16,891 nt of DNA from the NCBI GenBank assembly GCA_030631625.1, contig DAOVKT010000048.1:1-16891 (forward strand). Direction: 5' to 3'. Source of the DNA: JAGLTZ01 sp023135015 (GTDB lineage: Bacteria; Blakebacterota; Blakebacteria; Blakebacterales; Blakebacteraceae). How positions within the stretch are numbered: the first letter of the stretch is position 1; each line of letters starts with the position of its first letter. Made by a program: the position numbers and the translations under genes. Of the stretch, positions 6,559 to 14,714 are shown piece by piece. Under the pieces are notes generated by a model that worked only from the letters and a program-made list of their open reading frames with translations, had not been told where the DNA came from and ran no database searches.

Positions 6559-7014
6559 ATGGCTGAACGCCTCGTGGCGTCGAACAAACGTGCCCGCAGA
6601 GAATACGAGATCGTGGAGACCGTCGAGGCAGGGATGGTGCTGCTGGGCACGGAGGTGAAGAGCTTGAGGGCGGGACGGGCCGATCTGACCGGCAGCTTCG
6701 CCCGGGTTGAGGGAGGTGAGGTATGGCTGTACGATTGCCATATTCCCTCTTACGATCAGGGTGGGTACACGAATCACGAGCCGAAACGGCCCCGTAAGCT
6801 CATGCTCCATAAATCGGAGATCAGGCGCCTCGTGGGAAAGGTGGCTCAGAAAGGGGTCACTCTTATTCCCCTCAAGCTATATTTCAAGGGAGGGTACGCA
6901 AAAATATTGATTGCAGTTGCGCGCGGCCGCGTAAAGTCGGACAAGCGCCGGCGGATAGCCGAGGAGGAAGCGCGCCGCGAGATCAGACAAGCGGTGCGGC
7001 GTTTCAAAGGGTAA
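6559..7014 (+). CDS. smpB: SsrA-binding protein SmpB
   Basis: The tmRNA-binding partner that delivers alanyl-tmRNA to stalled ribosomes in trans-translation. The protein of 151 residues is of normal family length. Family marks include the N-terminal NKRARREYEI, GTEVKSLRAGRADLTGSFA, HIPSYDQGGYTNHEPKRPRKLML and the basic C-terminal tail (GRVKSDKRR...), which is disordered until it enters the decoding site. An ATG at 6559 is preferred over a GTG at 6550 because the GTGGGTG run sits as a ribosome-binding site for the former. It is first in a same-strand run with the amidase (33 nt gap), lepA, lepB and hemW. The tmRNA gene itself is not in the window. Confidence 0.97.
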   Translation: MAERLVASNKRARREYEIVETVEAGMVLLGTEVKSLRAGRADLTGSFARVEGGEVWLYDCHIPSYDQGGYTNHEPKRPRKLMLHKSEIRRLVGKVAQKGVTLIPLKLYFKGGYAKILIAVARGRVKSDKRRRIAEEEARREIRQAVRRFKG

Positions 7015-7047
7015 GGAACAACAGACAGGGTACAGTAGTCGTTCAAT

Positions 7048-8673
7048 ATGATGACCTATTCAGTTAGAATCAGCACTTGCTCGGCTAGCAGTACCATACG
7101 GGCAGCGGCCGCAGCATTGCTTCTGGGCTTTGTGTTCAATGCCGGCGTCGCGCATGCTGGTAACTGCCTCGTCCAGGGCTGGCAGCAGGGCGGCGAGAGC
7201 CGTGAACCGGATGAAACCGAAATGGTGGTTATCGCCCGCAACGGTGTGCCGACCCAGGAGCGGATACGTTGCGTGCGCCTCGAGGGGGGTGAGCTCTACC
7301 TCCGGCTCTACGATTTCGCTGCATACCTGGGTGCGCGCGACCGCCGCGACATCAAGAAAAAGTACGAGCTCTTTATAGAAGACCGCCGCCTGAAATTCAC
7401 TCTCGGCTCCCCGATCGTGATTATAGACAACCAGCCGAGCCAGGCGGTCAACCTTCCACGTCCGGTGGTACTCCACCGGGGAGCCCTCTACGCACCGGCA
7501 GACGGCATTGCCATCCTGCTGACGGCGTTTACGGGAAAGGAATGCGAGTATCTGCCCCAGCAGGGGTGGCTCAATTACGGTGGAACTGGGCTGAACGTGC
7601 TGGGAATAAGGCTGACGCATCGACCGGAGCAGGGGACTGAAGTTGAGATACTTCTGACAGAATCCCTCAACTACGAAACCTTCTCCCAGGGGGAGGGTGC
7701 TCTGAATATCACTTTCGAGGGCGCGCGCGCCGATGTTGCGGCCCTGCGGCGGGTTCAGGGCAAGGGGCTTGTCAGAAAGATCGAAGTATTTGAGCAACGA
7801 GACAACGTGCTGCAGATAAGCTTCCGCCTCTCGCGCCGTTACAGGGACACGCCCGACTTCTACCGCACGAACGAGGGACTGCTCTTCGTTCTCCGGAATT
7901 CGGCAGCGGGAGAGCGGCTGGAGGAATCGCGCTCGACTTTCCCCACCGCCCCCGCCTTCGGTATCAGCACGGTCGTAATAGATCCGGGACACGGCGGGAA
8001 GGATCCCGGCAGTGTGGGCCCCACCGGCCTGAGGGAGAAAGATGTGGCCCTCGATGTGGCAAGGCGGCTGAAGGAGCTCTTTCGCAGAGATCCCCGCACC
8101 CAGGACATAAAAGTAATAATGACCCGCGAGACGGATGATTTTGTTACCCTCAGCAATCGTTACGAGAAGGCAAACAGCGAGAAGGGCGATATCTTCATAA
8201 GCATTCATGCCAATTCGTTCCGTGATCCCTCGGTAAACGGATTTATGACCTTCTTCCTGGCAGAGGCAAAAAACGACGAGGCGCGGCAGATCGCAGCGTT
8301 CGAGAACTCCGTGCTGAGGTATGAAGAGAACAGCCGTGCCCTTCAGATTGATGTGACGGAGCCGATGCTCAGAGGCATTCTTGGCGAGCTGATAAGCACG
8401 AAATATCTAGAAGAGAGCCAGGTGCTTGCGGGCCTGATCCAGGACGAGCTGAGGGGCCGCATCAGGCATCAGGTGCGCGACCGCAGGATTGACCAGGCAG
8501 GTTTCCTTGTCCTTAACGGAGCGAGCATGCCGAGCGTACTTGTTGAAATCGCCTTTATTTCCAACAGGGCTGAAGAGAACTTTCTGAGGCAGAACAGCTT
8601 CAAGAACAAGGTTGCAGAAGCCCTGCACGCCGCAGTAATCAGCTACAGGGAGCGGGTGGAAGTGGGTCGGTGA
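7048..8673 (+). CDS. Secreted N-acetylmuramoyl-L-alanine amidase (Amidase_3)
   Basis: A zinc amidase that splits the MurNAc-L-Ala bond in peptidoglycan, as in daughter-cell separation. It has 541 residues. Residues 1-37 form a signal peptide ending AHA. About 60-180 resembles the copper-amine-oxidase N-terminal-like beta domain common in such proteins, and about 187-285 resembles an AMIN cell-wall-targeting domain; both are judged only by pattern. The catalytic domain (about 306-535) carries His315 (DPGHGG), Glu330 (GLREKD), His387 (SIHANS) and the catalytic Glu500 (VLVEIAFISN), all present. A long helical insert between His387 and Glu500 (about 405-480) matches the regulatory, active-site-blocking helix of AmiB/AmiC-type enzymes, which suggests activation by an EnvC/NlpD-like partner. 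The start could be either of two adjacent ATGs; no strong ribosome-binding site precedes them. Confidence 0.92.
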   Translation: MMTYSVRISTCSASSTIRAAAAALLLGFVFNAGVAHAGNCLVQGWQQGGESREPDETEMVVIARNGVPTQERIRCVRLEGGELYLRLYDFAAYLGARDRRDIKKKYELFIEDRRLKFTLGSPIVIIDNQPSQAVNLPRPVVLHRGALYAPADGIAILLTAFTGKECEYLPQQGWLNYGGTGLNVLGIRLTHRPEQGTEVEILLTESLNYETFSQGEGALNITFEGARADVAALRRVQGKGLVRKIEVFEQRDNVLQISFRLSRRYRDTPDFYRTNEGLLFVLRNSAAGERLEESRSTFPTAPAFGISTVVIDPGHGGKDPGSVGPTGLREKDVALDVARRLKELFRRDPRTQDIKVIMTRETDDFVTLSNRYEKANSEKGDIFISIHANSFRDPSVNGFMTFFLAEAKNDEARQIAAFENSVLRYEENSRALQIDVTEPMLRGILGELISTKYLEESQVLAGLIQDELRGRIRHQVRDRRIDQAGFLVLNGASMPSVLVEIAFISNRAEENFLRQNSFKNKVAEALHAAVISYRERVEVGR

Positions 8674-8733
8674 GCCCCCCCCGGCCACCATTTCCCCTCT
8701 TACAGCGCTGACAGACCGCCAAGACCGGATCGT

Positions 8734-10539
8734 ATGAACCAGGAGCACATTCGTAACTTCTGCATCGTAGCGCATATAGACCACGGGAAGTCGACGCTCG
8801 CCGACCGCCTGCTGGAAAAGACCGGTATGCTCGAGCGTCTGGCCAATGTGGACCAGGTCCTCGACGACATGGACCTGGAGCGGGAACGGGGCATCACCAT
8901 CAAGATGCATCCGGTGCGGATGCAGTATACGGCCGCCGACGGGGTTGAATACACACTCAACCTGATAGATACACCGGGCCACGTGGATTTCACCTACGAG
9001 GTGAGCCGTTCATTGGCGGCTTGCGAGGGTGTGGTCCTTGTGGTGGATGCCAGTCAGGGGATCGAGGCCCAGACTCTGAGCAACCTCTACCTGGCACTGG
9101 AGCACGACCTGGAGATCGTACCGATCGTCAACAAGATCGACCTGCCCAATGCCAGGGTTGACCAGGTCATAGAGGAACTGGCGGAATTGCTCGGTGTCGA
9201 TGAGGCCGATGTTATCGCCGTCTCCGCGAAGGAGGGCACGAACATAGGGCTGGTGCTGGAGGCGGTCGTGGAGCGGGTGCCGCCCCCTCGCGGCGATCCC
9301 GCCGCTTCGACAAGGGCGCTGATCTTCGATTCCATCTTCGATACATACCGGGGAGCTGTTCCATATTTACGGGTAGTCGACGGCTCAGTGAGGGCTGGAC
9401 AGCGTATCCGCCTCTTCGGACCGGACAAGAGGTTCGAGGTCGACGAGGTGGGCATCTTCCGCCTCAAGAAAGAGCCGGTTGAGGTTCTCCAGGCGGGTGA
9501 GGTCGGCTACCTCTACGCTTCGATCAAGACGATACGGGACGCTCAGGTGGGTGATACCATTACAGATGACTACAGCCCCGCGGGCAGACCGCTCCCCGGT
9601 TACCAGAGTGCCAAGTCGATGGTCTTCAGCGGCATCTACCCCATGGACAGCGAGGATCATCAGAACCTGAACGACGCACTGGAGCGGCTGAGGCTCAATG
9701 ATGCTGCCCTCTCCTTTGAGCCTGAATCGAGCGCCGCACTTGGCTTCGGGTTCCGTTGTGGTTTCCTGGGTCTTCTCCACATGGAGATCGTGCAGGAGCG
9801 CCTCTACCGCGAGCACAACCTGGAAATCATCGCCACCGTTCCCAGCGTGGAGTACCGGGTGCACACAACCGACGGCAGTGTGCTGGAGATTGACAACCCT
9901 TCGTTGCTGCCCACACCCCAAGAACTCAAGTTCATCGAGGAACCGTACGTGCGGGCGCACCTGACAACCCCCCAGAGCTACATCGGCAACCTGATGTCTC
10001 TCTGCCAGGACCGCCGGGGTGAGTATGTAAATATGGAGTACATCGGTGGTGACCGGGTCAGGATAACCTTCAACCTGCCGCTCAGTGAGATCATCTTCGA
10101 TTTCTACGACAGGCTGAAATCGGTCAGCCGCGGCTATGCCAGTCTCGATTACGAGCTGGAGCAGTGGCGTCCCAGCAACATGCAGAAGTTGGATATCCTG
10201 CTCAACGGCGAGCCGGTGGATAGCCTCAGCATGATTGTGCATGCTGATAAGGCGTACAGTTGGGGACGGCAGCTCACCAGGCGCCTGCGTAAGCTGATAC
10301 CCCGGCAGCTCTTCAGCGTAGCTATCCAGGCGGCCATCGGTAATAAGGTCATCGCGCGCGAAACCGTGAGCGCCCTTCGTAAGAATGTCACCGCCAAGTG
10401 CTATGGAGGTGATGTAACCAGGAAGAGGAAGCTGCTCGAGAGACAGAAAGAGGGAAAAAAGAGAATGAAAGCGGTCGGGAACGTGGAAATTCCTCAGGAG
10501 GCCTTCCTGGCCTTTCTTTCCATGAAGGATGAGGATTAA
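8734..10539 (+). CDS. lepA: Elongation factor 4 (LepA), back-translocating GTPase
   Basis: A ribosome-associated translational GTPase of 601 residues, the usual length. The G motifs are intact: HIDHGKST (14-21), RGITI (52-56), DTPGH (79-83), NKID (133-136) and SAKEG. The LepA-specific C-terminal domain is present (ending KRMKAVGNVEIPQEAFLAFL), which separates it from EF-G and TypA. The ribosome-binding site is weak (GGA 6 nt before the ATG). It lies 60 nt after the amidase gene and is followed 2 nt later by lepB, the classic lepA-lepB pairing. Confidence 0.98.
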   Translation: MNQEHIRNFCIVAHIDHGKSTLADRLLEKTGMLERLANVDQVLDDMDLERERGITIKMHPVRMQYTAADGVEYTLNLIDTPGHVDFTYEVSRSLAACEGVVLVVDASQGIEAQTLSNLYLALEHDLEIVPIVNKIDLPNARVDQVIEELAELLGVDEADVIAVSAKEGTNIGLVLEAVVERVPPPRGDPAASTRALIFDSIFDTYRGAVPYLRVVDGSVRAGQRIRLFGPDKRFEVDEVGIFRLKKEPVEVLQAGEVGYLYASIKTIRDAQVGDTITDDYSPAGRPLPGYQSAKSMVFSGIYPMDSEDHQNLNDALERLRLNDAALSFEPESSAALGFGFRCGFLGLLHMEIVQERLYREHNLEIIATVPSVEYRVHTTDGSVLEIDNPSLLPTPQELKFIEEPYVRAHLTTPQSYIGNLMSLCQDRRGEYVNMEYIGGDRVRITFNLPLSEIIFDFYDRLKSVSRGYASLDYELEQWRPSNMQKLDILLNGEPVDSLSMIVHADKAYSWGRQLTRRLRKLIPRQLFSVAIQAAIGNKVIARETVSALRKNVTAKCYGGDVTRKRKLLERQKEGKKRMKAVGNVEIPQEAFLAFLSMKDED

Positions 10540-10541
10540 CC

Positions 10542-11225
10542 GTGCTCGTCCTTCTTCTATGCGCTGCAGAAGCCGAGGCCGAACGGGAGCCGAGGTCACC
10601 ACTTCGCGAGACGGTCGAACTGGTCGTGTTCGCCGTGGTGATCGCCCTAGTGCTGCGAATCTTTGTGGTTCAGGCTTTCCAGATTCCCACGGGATCGATG
10701 GAAGATACGCTTTTGGTGGGAGACTTCATCCTGGTGGATAAGATTACGTACGGGCCGCGGGTAAATGTCAGTATCATCGCCGGCCGGCTGCCCGGACTGA
10801 GGAAGCCGCGCACCGGTGATATCATTGTCTTCAAATATCCTATTGATCCTTCCAAGGATTTCGTCAAGCGTCTGATTGCCGGGCCCGGCCAGACCGTGCA
10901 CATTGTTGACCAGAAGGTCTATGTCGAAGGTGAGCTCTTCCCCGACCCACCCAAGAGCAAGCATGTAGATCCGACAATACTGCCGGGGGCCTACTCGCAC
11001 AGGGACAACTACGGGCCGGTCGTCGTCCCCGAAGGGAACTACTTCTTCATGGGTGACAACCGGGAGAACAGCAAGGACAGCAGGGAGTGGGGTTTCGTGC
11101 CTGAGGAGAATATCAAAGGGCGGGCGCTCATCATCTACCTCTCCTGGGATACGGATCCGACAATTCCCTGGTTCAACCTGATCCAGAAGATTCGATGGAG
11201 CCACCTCTTAAGGCTGGTGCGCTAA
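10542..11225 (+). CDS. lepB: Signal peptidase I
   Basis: The membrane serine protease that removes signal peptides from exported proteins. It has 227 residues and one N-terminal membrane anchor (about 25-45). The catalytic Ser is Ser52 in PTGSMEDTL and the general-base Lys is Lys109 in DFVKRLIAGPG. GDNRENSKDSREWGFV is the conserved box E. It starts at a GTG with GAGG 7 nt upstream, inside the end of lepA, so the two are translationally coupled. Its 3' end overlaps hemW by 31 nt. Natural clients in this window include the M14 peptidase, the amidase and the OmpA-type protein. Confidence 0.97.
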   Translation: MLVLLLCAAEAEAEREPRSPLRETVELVVFAVVIALVLRIFVVQAFQIPTGSMEDTLLVGDFILVDKITYGPRVNVSIIAGRLPGLRKPRTGDIIVFKYPIDPSKDFVKRLIAGPGQTVHIVDQKVYVEGELFPDPPKSKHVDPTILPGAYSHRDNYGPVVVPEGNYFFMGDNRENSKDSREWGFVPEENIKGRALIIYLSWDTDPTIPWFNLIQKIRWSHLLRLVR

Positions 11226-12400
11226 ATCCGGATCGTGTGGCCGCGCTGCTGGCCGGACTCGATGACAGGATAAAGCACCTCTACCTCCACCTGCCGTTCT
11301 GCGAGCGCATCTGCCCCTACTGTGATTTTTCGACCGCCGTCGGTGCCGGCGCCGATATACAGGGCTTCGTCGGTTCACTGGAGAAGGAGGCTGATCTCCT
11401 CGGCAGGTCCGGGGTCCTCTCCTTTCTTGAACCTCAGGATGGAACGCTCTACCTGGGTGGGGGCACACCCTCCTGGTTCGAGCCGGACGTTCTGGCTCAT
11501 CTTCTGTTATGGATAAATACGGTCTGCGGGAGGGGCTGGATAGAAGCCACGCTCGAAATGAACCCTGAGCACGCTGACCAAGAACGCCTGCGCGTGCTGC
11601 AGAAGGGGGGTATTAACCGACTCAGCCTTGGCGTTCAGAGCCTCGATCGGGGGGTGCTGAGGAGGTTGGGTCGGGTGCACACCCCGGATGAGGTTCTCGA
11701 TGCCGTAGCTGGGGCGCGGGCCGTGGGTTTCGCGATATCCATAGACCTTATCTTCGCCGTTCCCGGTCAGGATCGGCAGGGGTGGTGCTCGGATGTGGAA
11801 GGGGTCCTCGCCCTGGAGCCCGATCACATCTCTATCTACAGCCTGACCTACGAGCCCGGAACCCCCTTCACCCGCTGGCTCGGAAGCGGGCGGATAGAGG
11901 CACTCGATGATGACTGGCAGGCGGAAGCGTACAGATGGGCAGCGGAGAGTCTGAGATCCGAGGGCTATGAACGCTACGAGGTGAGCAATTTCGCCAGACC
12001 GGGCCGGGCCTCCATCCACAACCAGGCATACTGGGACGGATCATCCTATCTGGGGATGGGGCCGTCCGCACACAGCCTTCTAGGGCCCGTCCGCACCGCC
12101 AACCACTTCAGCCTCCGGCAGTGGTCGGCAGCCCTGATGGAAGAGAACCGGGTCCCGTGGGAGAGTATAGAGGCACTTGACGATCTGGACGTGGCGCGGG
12201 AGCGGGTCCTGCTGGGACTGAGGACATCAAAGGGGCTCGACCTGGAGAGTCTTCCCTCTCAATACAGGCAGAAGGTGGCCGAACGTGCTGGGGAACTGGT
12301 CAGGGAAGGCCTGGCCGGATGGAGGGATGATTCGACCCTCGTTCTTACAGACAGGGGCATACTTCTGGCGGATCTCGTGGCGGTCAGGGTAGCTCCGTAG
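11195..12400 (+). CDS. hemW: HemW-type radical SAM protein (heme chaperone, coproporphyrinogen III oxidase-like)
   Basis: A radical-SAM protein of 401 residues. The 4Fe-4S/SAM motif is CERICPYC (Cys36, Cys40, Cys43), preceded by LYLHLPF. Later motifs are GGGTPSW, EMNPEH, RLSLGVQS and the HemW-type HNxxYW (IHNQAYW), then a HemN_C-like C-terminal domain ending near LTDRGILLADLV. HemW binds heme and is thought to hand it to acceptor enzymes; it is often misnamed HemN. The Cys pattern CxxxCxxC without a further Cys directly after supports HemW over true HemN. The ATG at 11195 lies within lepB; a GTG at 11237 is an alternative start that would avoid the overlap. Its stop is 5 nt from the stop of the convergent membrane-protein gene. 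Confidence 0.93.
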   Translation: MEPPLKAGALNPDRVAALLAGLDDRIKHLYLHLPFCERICPYCDFSTAVGAGADIQGFVGSLEKEADLLGRSGVLSFLEPQDGTLYLGGGTPSWFEPDVLAHLLLWINTVCGRGWIEATLEMNPEHADQERLRVLQKGGINRLSLGVQSLDRGVLRRLGRVHTPDEVLDAVAGARAVGFAISIDLIFAVPGQDRQGWCSDVEGVLALEPDHISIYSLTYEPGTPFTRWLGSGRIEALDDDWQAEAYRWAAESLRSEGYERYEVSNFARPGRASIHNQAYWDGSSYLGMGPSAHSLLGPVRTANHFSLRQWSAALMEENRVPWESIEALDDLDVARERVLLGLRTSKGLDLESLPSQYRQKVAERAGELVREGLAGWRDDSTLVLTDRGILLADLVAVRVAP

Positions 12401-12405
12401 GGGCG

Positions 12406-13263
12406 CTATTCGACGATTGTCGGGTATTCGGGCCCAGTTGATGGATCTGCCGGCGATTCCGGGGGTACGACGGCTGATCTGATCGCCGGTTCATCGGCCA
12501 GTCCAACAAGGTCCCGATATGCGCAGGTGACAGCGGCGAAACTCAGCGGGATGGTTATCAGCAACCCGATCCCAAAGAAGAGCAGGCCTGCACAATTAAT
12601 TACAAATAGTACCAGGGCGAAGAGTGCGAATTCGAGGTAGTCGCGCGATGCCTGTTTCCGGCTTGCCTCCATTGCTTCCCAGAAGTCGAGCCCGCGATCA
12701 ACGATGAAGAGGAACGTGAAGAAGTAGATACCTTGAAGGAAGAGACCCGGAATGAAGCAGAATAGATAGCCTGCTCCGATGAATACCGTCATCACCAGCA
12801 TTGCCAGGGTTGCGACGATATACTTGTTGAATGCCTGGAACAGGTCCCCGATCAGAGGTCGACCGGTTCGCATGTGGTTGGAGGTCATCAGGAAGAACCC
12901 CGCCTTCATTGGCCCTGCAATGGCGAGCCAGATGACAGCGTGGATTTTATAGGCGACGAGGTTGATGGCAACGAAAATAAGGGCAGCTATCACGTAGCCG
13001 ATCAGATCATCACGGATGTGCCTCCAGCCCTCGACTATCCACCGGCCCAGATCCATACTGATTTCCTCTGACTCCCCGCCACTACCGGCCTCTCCGCCTT
13101 TAAAGCTCTCTCTACCGGCACTATCCGAAGGCGCCTCGGATCCGGCGGACGGCTCATCAGCCCCGGAGCGCTCGGCGCCCGGAAGGGAGAAGTCGGGGGT
13201 GTCCTGTGGGTTATCGGGATCAGGCTCTGTGCCTGGTTCTTCCTGTCTCTGATCGTCAGTCAT
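12406..13263 (-). CDS. Uncharacterised multi-pass membrane protein (YciC/DUF975-like pattern)
   Basis: Not recognised as a named protein. The 285 residues begin with a hydrophilic, Pro/Ser/Glu/Gly-rich segment (about 1-70) that is probably disordered. About five or six hydrophobic segments follow (roughly 88-125, 148-190, 210-250) and then a polar tail rich in Pro and acidic residues. The central motif FCFIPGLFLQGIYFF...VDRGLDFWEAMEASRK has the look of the YciC/DUF975 class of integral membrane proteins, where a Pro-Gly turn is followed by a short cytoplasmic helix carrying EAM-SRK. Function in that class is unknown. The ATG at 13263 is preferred; the frame opens at a TTG at 13287, but that TTG overlaps a perfect TATAAT (13292-13287), so it would be outside the transcript. 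Confidence 0.7.
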   Translation of the reverse strand: MTDDQRQEEPGTEPDPDNPQDTPDFSLPGAERSGADEPSAGSEAPSDSAGRESFKGGEAGSGGESEEISMDLGRWIVEGWRHIRDDLIGYVIAALIFVAINLVAYKIHAVIWLAIAGPMKAGFFLMTSNHMRTGRPLIGDLFQAFNKYIVATLAMLVMTVFIGAGYLFCFIPGLFLQGIYFFTFLFIVDRGLDFWEAMEASRKQASRDYLEFALFALVLFVINCAGLLFFGIGLLITIPLSFAAVTCAYRDLVGLADEPAIRSAVVPPESPADPSTGPEYPTIVE

Positions 13264-13286
13264 GGCTTTTAGTGCACCGTTCCGCA

Positions 13287-13292
13287 ATTATA
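13287..13292 (-). promoter_or_regulatory. -10 box for the membrane-protein gene
   Basis: A perfect TATAAT on the minus strand, 23 nt upstream of the preferred ATG. No good -35 hexamer is found at 16-18 nt, so it may depend on an activator or be fortuitous. Confidence 0.35.
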
Positions 13293-13375
13293 GAGCAGTG
13301 TACTAAGCTATACGCCATTAAGTTCCGCGAAGTTTCGGAAGAAGCTTTTCTAGTGGTTGGAACCTGTGCACAGTC

Positions 13376-13381
13376 CATAAT
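13376..13381 (+). promoter_or_regulatory. -10-like box before apgM
   Basis: CATAAT is a 5/6 match to the -10 consensus and abuts the 35-bp dyad at 13382. No convincing -35 lies 16-18 nt upstream (TTGGAA at 13357-13362 is only 13 nt away). The arrangement mirrors that at 6220-6225. Confidence 0.35.
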
Positions 13382-13416
13382 CTAGTACCCATCCGGAAAC
13401 TCTTGATGGGTACTAG
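13382..13416 (+). promoter_or_regulatory. 35-bp dyad upstream of apgM (copy 2)
   Basis: CTAGTACCCATC (13382-13393) and GATGGGTACTAG (13405-13416) form a perfect 12-bp inverted repeat around an 11-nt centre. Compared with copy 1, the pair at positions 6 and 30 changes from T-A to A-T, which keeps the pairing. It lies 39 nt before the apgM start codon and 28 nt before its ribosome-binding site. Confidence 0.75.
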
Positions 13417-13454
13417 CCTAAGGGCGATCCTTCAACCTACACCAGGAGACACTC

Positions 13455-14666
13455 GTGAATCTTCCCGACGCTCTTGTCCGTGAGTCGGACAGCAAGATCC
13501 TCTATTACATCCTCGACGGTCTCGGGGGCACCACCGATCCCGATCGGGGCATGACAGAGCTGCAGGCGGCGGCGACCCCGGTTTTCGATGATCTCGCCCG
13601 GTGCAGTGAAACAGGTCTCATGGTGATGGTGCTTCCCGGGATACCCCCCGGCAGCGGCCCGGGACACTTCGCTCTGTTCGGGTACGACCCGATCGAGAAC
13701 AACATCGGGCGGGGAGTACTGGAGGCGGCGGGCATCGATTTCCCGCTGCACGATGGCGATATAGCCATCCGGGTCAACTTCGCTACCGTAGATGGGGACG
13801 GGAAGATCGTCGACCGGCGGGCCGGGCGCATCCCGACAGAGGAGTGCGAACGCCTCTGTAAAATCCTCACAGGAGTGGTGGATCTGGGCGAAGTGGAAGT
13901 ATTCATAAAGCCGGTAAAGGAGCACAGGGCCGTAATAGTACTACGTTCCACAGGTGAAGAGCTGCATGACGGCATCGCGGATACCGACCCCCAGGCGACC
14001 GGGGTGCCGCCCCTGGATCCGGCGGCCCAGCACCCGGGAGCCCAGAGAGTTGCAGACATGCTCGTGCAGTTGCTGAAACAGGCCAGAGAGCCTCTGGCTG
14101 CTGCCGGCGAACCCGCCTACTTCCCGCTGCTGCGGGGGATAGCCCGCCACCGGGCCTACCCGAGCATGCTGGAGCGCTACGATCTGCGCAGCCTGGCTGT
14201 TGCCACGTACCCGATGTACAAGGGCATAAGCCGGCTGCTTGGGATGGACGTCCACGAGGGTGCGAAGGATCTCGGCGGTCAGCTAGCTGCAATCAAGAGC
14301 GAGTGGGATTCATACGACTTCTTCTTCGTCCATTTCAAGGCTCCAGACGCCCGCGGAGAGGACGGCGACTTCGATGCCAAGGTGGCGGCTATTGAGGAAT
14401 CCGACGCGACGCTGCCCGGCTTTATCGATCTGGGCCCCGACGTAGTGGTGGTGACCGGCGACCATTCAACTCCGGCCCTGATGAGGGCCCACTCCGGTCA
14501 CTCCGTCCCCGTCATCCTTTCCTCGCCCGTAGCGCGACACAGCGGCCTGGAGCATTTCGACGAGCTGTCCTGCGCCAGGGGGGGGACGCTGGGGACCTTT
14601 CCCGCTCAACAATTGATGGGCCTTGTTCTGGGGCATGCCGGGCGCCTCCACAAGTTCGGGGCCTAG
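13455..14666 (+). CDS. apgM: 2,3-bisphosphoglycerate-independent phosphoglycerate mutase, archaeal type
   Basis: Interconverts 3- and 2-phosphoglycerate in glycolysis and gluconeogenesis. It has 403 residues, as usual for the ApgM branch, and not about 510 as in GpmI. Alkaline-phosphatase-superfamily metal-site motifs are visible: ILDGLGG (Asp21), the nucleophile Ser67 in PGSGPGH, the Asp298 region in KAPDARGEDGDF, TGDHSTPA (Asp336, His337) and HSGHSVP (His346/His349). ENNIGRGVLEAAG and AGRIPTEE are family blocks. The start is a GTG with an excellent AGGAGA 5 nt upstream. The 35-bp dyad lies in its leader. It is followed after 48 nt by an ABC exporter pair with no obvious functional link. Confidence 0.95.
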   Translation: MNLPDALVRESDSKILYYILDGLGGTTDPDRGMTELQAAATPVFDDLARCSETGLMVMVLPGIPPGSGPGHFALFGYDPIENNIGRGVLEAAGIDFPLHDGDIAIRVNFATVDGDGKIVDRRAGRIPTEECERLCKILTGVVDLGEVEVFIKPVKEHRAVIVLRSTGEELHDGIADTDPQATGVPPLDPAAQHPGAQRVADMLVQLLKQAREPLAAAGEPAYFPLLRGIARHRAYPSMLERYDLRSLAVATYPMYKGISRLLGMDVHEGAKDLGGQLAAIKSEWDSYDFFFVHFKAPDARGEDGDFDAKVAAIEESDATLPGFIDLGPDVVVVTGDHSTPALMRAHSGHSVPVILSSPVARHSGLEHFDELSCARGGTLGTFPAQQLMGLVLGHAGRLHKFGA

Positions 14667-14714
14667 TGCACTACCCGGCGATGTGCCTGACTCCATAGCG
14701 GTGAGGTTTCTCCC

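Noticed and set aside
7060..8208. Long minus-strand open frame (382 codons) opposite the amidase gene
   Set aside because: It is the antisense shadow of a gene with full catalytic motifs; it has no recognisable domain and no ribosome-binding site, as expected from GC-rich codon bias.
9385..10602. Minus-strand open frame of 405 codons opposite lepA
   Set aside because: lepA is unmistakable on the other strand; the antisense frame shows no family motif.
11195..12400. HemN (oxygen-independent coproporphyrinogen III oxidase) as the product name
   Set aside because: The HNxxYW-type motif, the CxxxCxxC cluster without an immediately following extra Cys, and the length of about 400 residues favour HemW.
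13264..13287. TTG start extending the membrane protein by 8 residues
   Set aside because: The TTG overlaps a perfect TATAAT and would probably be outside the transcript; the ATG at 13263 is the better choice, although neither has a strong ribosome-binding site.
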